Below the pieces are notes generated by a model. It did not search any database, was not told the DNA's origin, and saw nothing but the letters and a program-made list of their open reading frames with translations. From Tribonema minus (taxonomy: Eukaryota > Sar > Xanthophyceae > Tribonematales > Tribonemataceae), in contig JAFCMP010000191.1 in assembly GCA_017506865.1 (NCBI GenBank), positions 1-64,000 of the forward strand: a DNA stretch of 64,000 bases, written 5' to 3'. Position numbers and translations under genes: made by a program. Positions 60,101 to 64,000 of this stretch are shown here, one piece after another. Numbering within the stretch: the stretch's first letter is position 1; every line of letters starts with the position of its first letter.

Positions 60101-63100
60101 GAGTGTGCTTTGATGATTAGTGTTGGGGTCAATGTTGAGGGTAGATGTATGATATCGCCCCCCATCTGTCGTGACAGCAGCATGGAGACCGTGGAGACCT
60201 TGCAAGGCACCGCGCTGTGCCTGTTGCTTAAGTACCTGGACCGCAGGATGAGTGCTTTTAGAAGTTACAAGTCGCCCTCACGTGAGGGTTTAGGGGTGAA
60301 GGTAGGTAGGTATTGCCCCTCACCTGTCGTGACAGCAGCGTGGACACCGCGGAGTCCCTGAAGAGCACCGTGCCGTGCCAACTGGCCTACAAGTACTTGA
60401 AGGTACATGTGCTTTGAGAGGGTTAGTCTTGTGGTCAATGATGAGGGTAGCTATATGACATCGCCCCTCACCTGTCATGACAGCAGCGTGGAAACTGCAG
60501 AGTCCTTGAAGAGCACCGTGCCGTGCCCGTTGGCCTACAAGTACTTGAAGGTGGGTGTGCTTTAAGAGGGTTGAAGTGAGTCTCGATGAGGGTATGTAGG
60601 TATGTATTGCCCCTCACCTGTCGTGACAGCAGCGTGGAGACCGCAGAGTCCTTGAAGAGCACCGTGCCGTGCCCGTTGGCCTCAAAGTAGACGCCGACGT
60701 CGTAGCGCAGCGCCTCGTGATGCAGGAACTTGACGCCCGTCGCAGCAAACGCCACCTGCGCGTGACGCAGCAGCAGTTACACTGTTGAAGTACGCGCGTG
60801 GTTGAAGTTTGGTTGCGGCAACAAAGGCCTCTGGCTCACAGCACCAGCGGGCGCATCTGGCTCTATAATAGAAGTATAAAACGCATCACATAATCACAGA
60901 TATTTCTGTAAATAGTCGTAGCGCAGCGCCGCGTGATGCAGGAACTTGACGCCCGTCGCAGCAAACGCCACCTGCGCGGAACCGCAGCAGATTTGCTGGT
61001 TGAAGTATAGATGCACTTGAAGTTTGGTGGGGCCAACAAAGGCCTCTAGGTCACACCAGCACTGGGCGCATTAGGCTCTGATAAAACGCATCACATAATC
61101 ACAGACATTTCTGGAAGTGTTGTAGCAGCGTGCTCACAAAAAAGAGTGCCCCGCCCCGGACCCTGACCCTAACGGCTGCTTCACCTCAAACCAACAGGAC
61201 TTGCCCCATGGGCTTGAACATCAACACGACGGTACACGCAACATGCGTCAGCGCTCAACGAGCAACGGGCGCGCAGCTGCCAACCTTAATACCGTCAGCC
61301 TTGACGAACGCAGTGGACGCCCCATTCCCGTTTACTGATACTGCTCACCACAATCTAGCTATTGTTGTGATGTTCACTGTAGCAGTTCATACGTGTCATA
61401 CAAGTTTCGGAGGTCAAAACGGGCGCGGCCGCTGACCTTGATGCCATTAGCCTTGACGAACGCATCGGACGCACCATTGGCGGTAACTGATACATCTATG
61501 GCTCACCATAATCTAGCGCTGCTCAAGAATAGCAGGTCACATGTGCCGTGCAAGTTTCGGCGGTCAGAAAAACAGGCGTGGCGCTGCTCACCTTCATGCA
61601 ATTGGCCTTGAGGAACGCAGTGGAGGGCCCGTTCGCGTTAAGTGAAACTTTTACATATGGCTCACCATACTGTAGCTACTGCTGTTGCGTGCAAGAATAG
61701 CAGGTAACATGCGCCGTACAAGTTTCGGCGGTCAAAAAAACAGGCGCGGCACTGCTGATTTTGATGCCATTGGCCTTGAGGAACGCGGTGGATGCCCCAT
61801 TCGCGTTAACTGTATTACTCACCACAATCTAGCTATTGCTGTTTTATGATAAAAATAGCACATCACATGTGCCATAGAGAATTTGGTAGTAAGGCGGTCG
61901 CTGACCTTGATGCCATTGGCCTTGAGGAACGCGGTTGACGCTCCATTCGCGTATGCCGTCTGCACCACGGCCATGCTCAGGCGGTGGTGCAGCCCCGCCG
62001 CCGCGAGCTCCTCCTGCAGGAACGTCGCGACGAGCGCTGCCATCTTGTCGCCGTCGAGCAGGTGCCACACGCCTGTTGCACGCGGCAGCAGCGTAGTTAG
62101 CATCAGCATCTATCTTGTCTGTACGCTGCGGCGCACCGCAGGCGCATGGCCGCTTGGTTTGCGTTGTGCATACTTCAAAGTGCATGAGTACTCCAGAGCG
62201 TTGTGCTGTTTGTCGCCGTCGAGCAGGTGCCACACGCCTGTCGCGCACGCAGCAGCAGCGGCAGCAGCAGCGCAAAACTCAGTCCGAGGGCTGCGAGAAT
62301 ACAGTGACGGTTCAATAAGGCATCAGTGCTCAGTGCCTCTGCGAGCTTCTCCTGCAGGAACGTCGCCACGAGCGCTGCCATCGTGTCGCCGTCGAGCTGG
62401 TGCCACACGCCTGTCGTGCGCGAGCAGCAGCAGCAGCAGCAGCGCAGTGTTCGTTGCAAGCTTCCATCTAGAGATTGTCCACTGTAGCGCTGCACGATGG
62501 CGGCAGCGCCAGCCTGTGCGCCTGCGCGTGATGGCGCGTGACGCACGCGCGCGTGACAGAGCGATGGGTTCAACAAGGCATCAGTGCTCAGTGTTGTCGC
62601 CGACGAGGAGGTGCTGCGTGACTGTCGCGCAGCAGCAGCGTCCGTGGGCCGCGATGTTGCATTGCGAGATAGCCGGCCATGCACGCGCCTGCCTCACGCA
62701 CGTACGCAGGGTTACGATTGGAGTTAGGGCTTAATGATAGGGTTAGGGTCACCGCGGTACGCAGGCCGCCGCCGCATCAGCGTCAGTGCCAGCCATAACT
62801 GCATCACAACGTGCACGGCACGGCTGCTCGTCGCGTTATGCATGTCTTCAATATTGTACGGCGGAGTACCGCTCGGATGTGTCTTTGATATGTGTGGCGG
62901 ATAATGTGTGTGCTACGCCATCTTGTCGCCACCGAGCGGGTGCGACGCGCCTCACGCGTGTGCGCGCAGCACAGTGAGCACCTCATGCAGCGAGCAGTTC
63001 AGTTCATGAAGTGTGCGGTTCAGTTCATGGACTCTTAACGGACATCAGCGCCAGGCTGTTGTATTCTTGTACTTAAAAAGTATTTATAAAGGGTGTATGT

Positions 63101-64000
63101 GCTGCAAAGCCTGCTTTTGAAAGTACCTCAAAGGAGGCACACTTCGAAGTGCGTACACTTGACAGTACTGTAGATGCAACTACAGACTTGTTCCTTCTGC
63201 ATAATTTCTACCTATATGCACATGACAACACTCACTGCTACTGTCAAAGTAGTGATACGCCAGCCTGTTGGCACCAACCGCCCAGTATACTCGACAGTAG
63301 CCGCAGGTACAGTCCCTGCTGCAGAATACTACGTACTGTGGAGCAATATCATACTTCGCAGTAGCACTCACCGCTGCTGTCAAAGTAGTGGTACACCAGC
63401 CTGTCGGCGTCGCCGTCGAGGCTGCAACATCGCTTGCCTGCGGCAGCGACCGTAGGGCACCAACCGCAAGTCAGCTCACTCACAAGTCACGATACGAGTC
63501 TCAGCGTCCTTTGAGCTGTTGACTGTGAAAAACACATGCTATATATCATACTCCACCAAAGTTGCCGACGTCCATGCGCACCTAGTCATCGGAGTGAGCA
63601 ACAGCGCTGCTCGGCGCACCGCAAGTGAGTCCCACTCGAATTCCGACGTAGCAATGCCGCCCTCCCGGACGCTGACGTGCACGGGGTGCGCAGCAGTTCT
63701 AGGTCATGCGGCCGCACGTGGTGCGTCAACTTCGCTGCCGCCTCGTACGCCGAGCAAGCTCATACGGCAAGCTCGTACGGCCGCATGACCTGGAACTGCT
63801 GTTGGAGCACGTATGGGTATGTACGCTCGCAGGTATGTGGTGCATCAACTTCAACTGACGGCGCCGCCGAGCGCTTCCATCGCTCGACGCAACAGAGGCA
63901 GGCGAGCCGACGCAGCAAGCAGCAGAACACGGGGCTTCAAGGTCGTACAGCAGTTCAAGACATTCGGCAAGCAGCAGTGCTCACCGTTGTCGCGCCCCGC
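54152..64000 (-). CDS. AGM1: Phosphoacetylglucosamine mutase, C-terminal part (5' end beyond window)
   Basis: Minus-strand exons: 63421-63372, 62072-61906, 60755-60618, 58036-57911, 56790-56680, 55763-55683 and 54295-54152; all phases agree. Family landmarks appear in order: metal-binding [65 protein letters not shown]...[18 protein letters not shown], and the phosphate-binding [20 protein letters not shown]. The enzyme (EC 5.4.2.3) converts GlcNAc-6-phosphate to GlcNAc-1-phosphate in the cytosolic UDP-GlcNAc pathway, which feeds chitin, N-glycans and GPI anchors. The active-site phosphoserine half lies right of the window; a donor-like GTGAGC at 63984 may end the preceding exon, though its phase is unproven. 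A short last exon after 54152 was not found; without splicing the frame stops at 54101-54103. Confidence 0.88.
54425..54705 (-). repeat. Copies of acceptor edge of exon 54295-54152
   Basis: GCCCGCGCGGGTTCAGCGCG then TGCGCCTCCG...CGACCGCGCCTG occurs at ~54424-54472, and GTTCCGCGCGGGTCTAGCGC then GTGCACCTCCGCGTTCAATC at ~54636-54685. These match the true exon start at 54250-54297. Both are followed by GCAGTCG...GCAGAAG filler. Confidence 0.75.
54790..55610 (-). repeat. Tandem copies of donor edge of exon 55763-55683
   Basis: About five units of ~185 bp repeat CTGCAGGTTTGGCGGCGCAA then GCGCGCGCGTTTCGTCCGCG...CAGCGCACCACGCTCCTGTCGGC, near 54785, 54950, 55155, 55325 and 55500. The filler includes CCCCTAAACCCAACAGTCACAGTTACC and ACACGTGAGCGCATG. 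Confidence 0.8.
55973..56014. repeat. Telomere-like CCCTAA run
   Basis: CCCCAACCCCAACCCTAACC then CTAACC, AATAACCCTAAC; an interstitial CCCTAA-type run in the intron between mutase exons 56790-56680 and 55763-55683. Confidence 0.75.
56280..56560 (-). repeat. Copies of donor edge of exon 56790-56680
   Basis: CCTGAGCGCTGCCGCGGCGC then GCACCTG...CGGCAGATCCGCG, the image of the exon end at 56650-56702, recurs near 56270, 56370 and 56508. Filler is TTAGCGCCAGGACCGTCC and CATCTCTGCCAACCTCC. Confidence 0.75.
57170..57235 (-). repeat. Copy of acceptor edge of exon 56790-56680
   Basis: ACGCCGACAGCCTGCGGCAG then CGGACCGGGGGGCGAAGCGC matches the exon start and acceptor at 56780-56822 (TCGCCGACAGCCTGCGGCGGCACGGCCGGAGGGCGAAGCGC). 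The flanks carry CCCTAACCCTA and TTAGGTTTAGGGTTAG words. Confidence 0.7.
58165..58440 (-). repeat. Copies of acceptor edge of exon 58036-57911
   Basis: GCTGCTGCCTGCCGCTCCAC then CTCCGACCCCCGCCGCGCGC and GCTGCCGCCCGCCCTGCAGAGCGC of the true exon start (57977-58045) recur at ~58165-58230 and ~58361-58425. Each is followed by ACTTGAAGTTAA filler. Confidence 0.85.
59315..60617 (-). repeat. Large array of donor-edge copies of exon 60755-60618
   Basis: Units of ~130-155 bp repeat CCCCTCACCTGTCGTGACAG, then CAGCGTGGAGACCGCAGAGT and CCTTGAAGAGCACCGTGCCG...CCCGTTGGCC. Copies are clear at 60470, 60318, 60160, 60010 and 59817, and relics lie at ~59620 and ~59365. Filler is TACTTGAAGGTGAGTGTGCTTTGA and GGGTTAGTGTTGGGG-like words. 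The copies decay with distance from the real exon. Confidence 0.9.
59699..59723. repeat. Perfect telomere-like (CCCTAA)4 run
   Basis: ACCCTAACCCTAACCCTAAC and onward: four perfect CCCTAA units within the donor-copy array. This is the cleanest telomere-like run in the window. Confidence 0.85.
60910..60980 (-). repeat. Copy of acceptor edge of exon 60755-60618
   Basis: GTCGTAGCGCAGCGCC...CGTGATGCAGGAACTTGACGCCCGTCGCAGCAAACGCCACCTGCGCG matches the exon start at 60697-60762 almost perfectly, acceptor included. Flanking filler (GTTGAAGTA, GGCCTCT) is also shared. Confidence 0.85.
61265..61800 (-). repeat. Tandem copies of donor edge of exon 62072-61906
   Basis: Four units (near 61285, 61434, 61590 and 61760) of ~150 bp repeat GCTGACCTTGATGCCATTGG then CCTTGAGGAACGC...GTGGACGC...CCATTCGCG of the true exon end at 61899-61955. 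Shared filler is GCTCACCACAATCTAGCTAT and GTGCCGTACAAGTTTCGGCG. Confidence 0.85.
62195..62650 (-). repeat. Tandem copies of acceptor edge of exon 62072-61906
   Basis: GAGCTCCTCCTGCAGGAACG then TCGC...GAGCGCTGCCATC...TCGCCGTCGAGCAGGTGCCACACGCCTGT of the true exon start recurs at 62340-62415 (almost complete) and in part at 62205-62245, 62590-62635 and 62920-62960. It is followed by CGCGCAGCAGCAGCAGC runs. Confidence 0.8.
63225..63305 (-). repeat. Copy of donor edge of exon 63421-63372
   Basis: CACTCACTGCTACTGTCAAA then GTAGTGATACGCCAGCCTGTTGGC at ~63228 matches the exon end and donor at ~63365-63408 (CACTCACCGCTGCTGTCAAAGTAGTGGTACACCAGCCTGTCGGC). The donor dinucleotide is lost in the copy. 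Confidence 0.75.
63691..63801. repeat. 24-bp inverted repeat (hairpin)
   Basis: Left arm CAGCAGTTCTAGGTCATGCG then GCCG at 63691-63714. The right arm at 63778-63801 is its reverse complement with one mismatch. The ~63-base loop contains further CGTACG and AAGCT words that can pair. Function is unknown; it lies in or near the 5' side of the visible mutase gene. Confidence 0.75.

Overview
The window looks like nuclear DNA of a GC-rich unicellular eukaryote. The evidence is multi-exon genes with GT-AG introns, TTAGGG-type telomere-like words scattered through introns, exons with almost only G or C at third codon positions, and long poly-G/poly-C tracts. An alga such as a haptophyte is my guess; the sequence does not prove a lineage. 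Most open frames are shadows. I rebuilt four genes by walking exons whose splice phases match.

Layout: (1) 354-8547, plus strand: the C-terminal 484 residues of a carrier-protein/thioester-reductase enzyme (NRPS-like or aminoadipate-reductase-like), whose start lies left of the window. (2) 8.8-15.9 kb: gene-poor and lower in GC, with tandem repeats and a few orphan exon-like frames. (3) 15885-21479, minus: a spliced Mutator-like (MULE) transposase core carrying a SWIM zinc finger, then a PDZ domain and a basic tail. (4) 24538-44242, minus: a ~20-kb, at least 14-exon gene of ~1,500 residues, with a BAH domain at the N-terminal end and a STAT-like linker plus SH2 domain at the C-terminal end. 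(5) 44.2-54.1 kb: no supported gene; 46.2-49.5 kb is dense in short self-complementary words. (6) 54152 to beyond 64000, minus: phosphoacetylglucosamine mutase (AGM1/PGM3 type), C-terminal half, for UDP-GlcNAc synthesis.

The most striking signal is in the introns. In three of the four genes nearly every long intron is filled by degenerate tandem copies (about 60-170 bp) of the neighbouring exon edge together with its splice site, on the donor side, the acceptor side or both. Many units also carry CCCTAA-like words and an AACTTCAACTTGAAGTT-type motif. The transposase introns show none of this. One intron has a GC donor (GC-AG), and its tandem copies all keep GC.

The four genes are not a pathway: a biosynthetic reductase, a transposon, a chromatin/signalling-type regulator and a nucleotide-sugar enzyme. 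What unites three of them is their intron structure.
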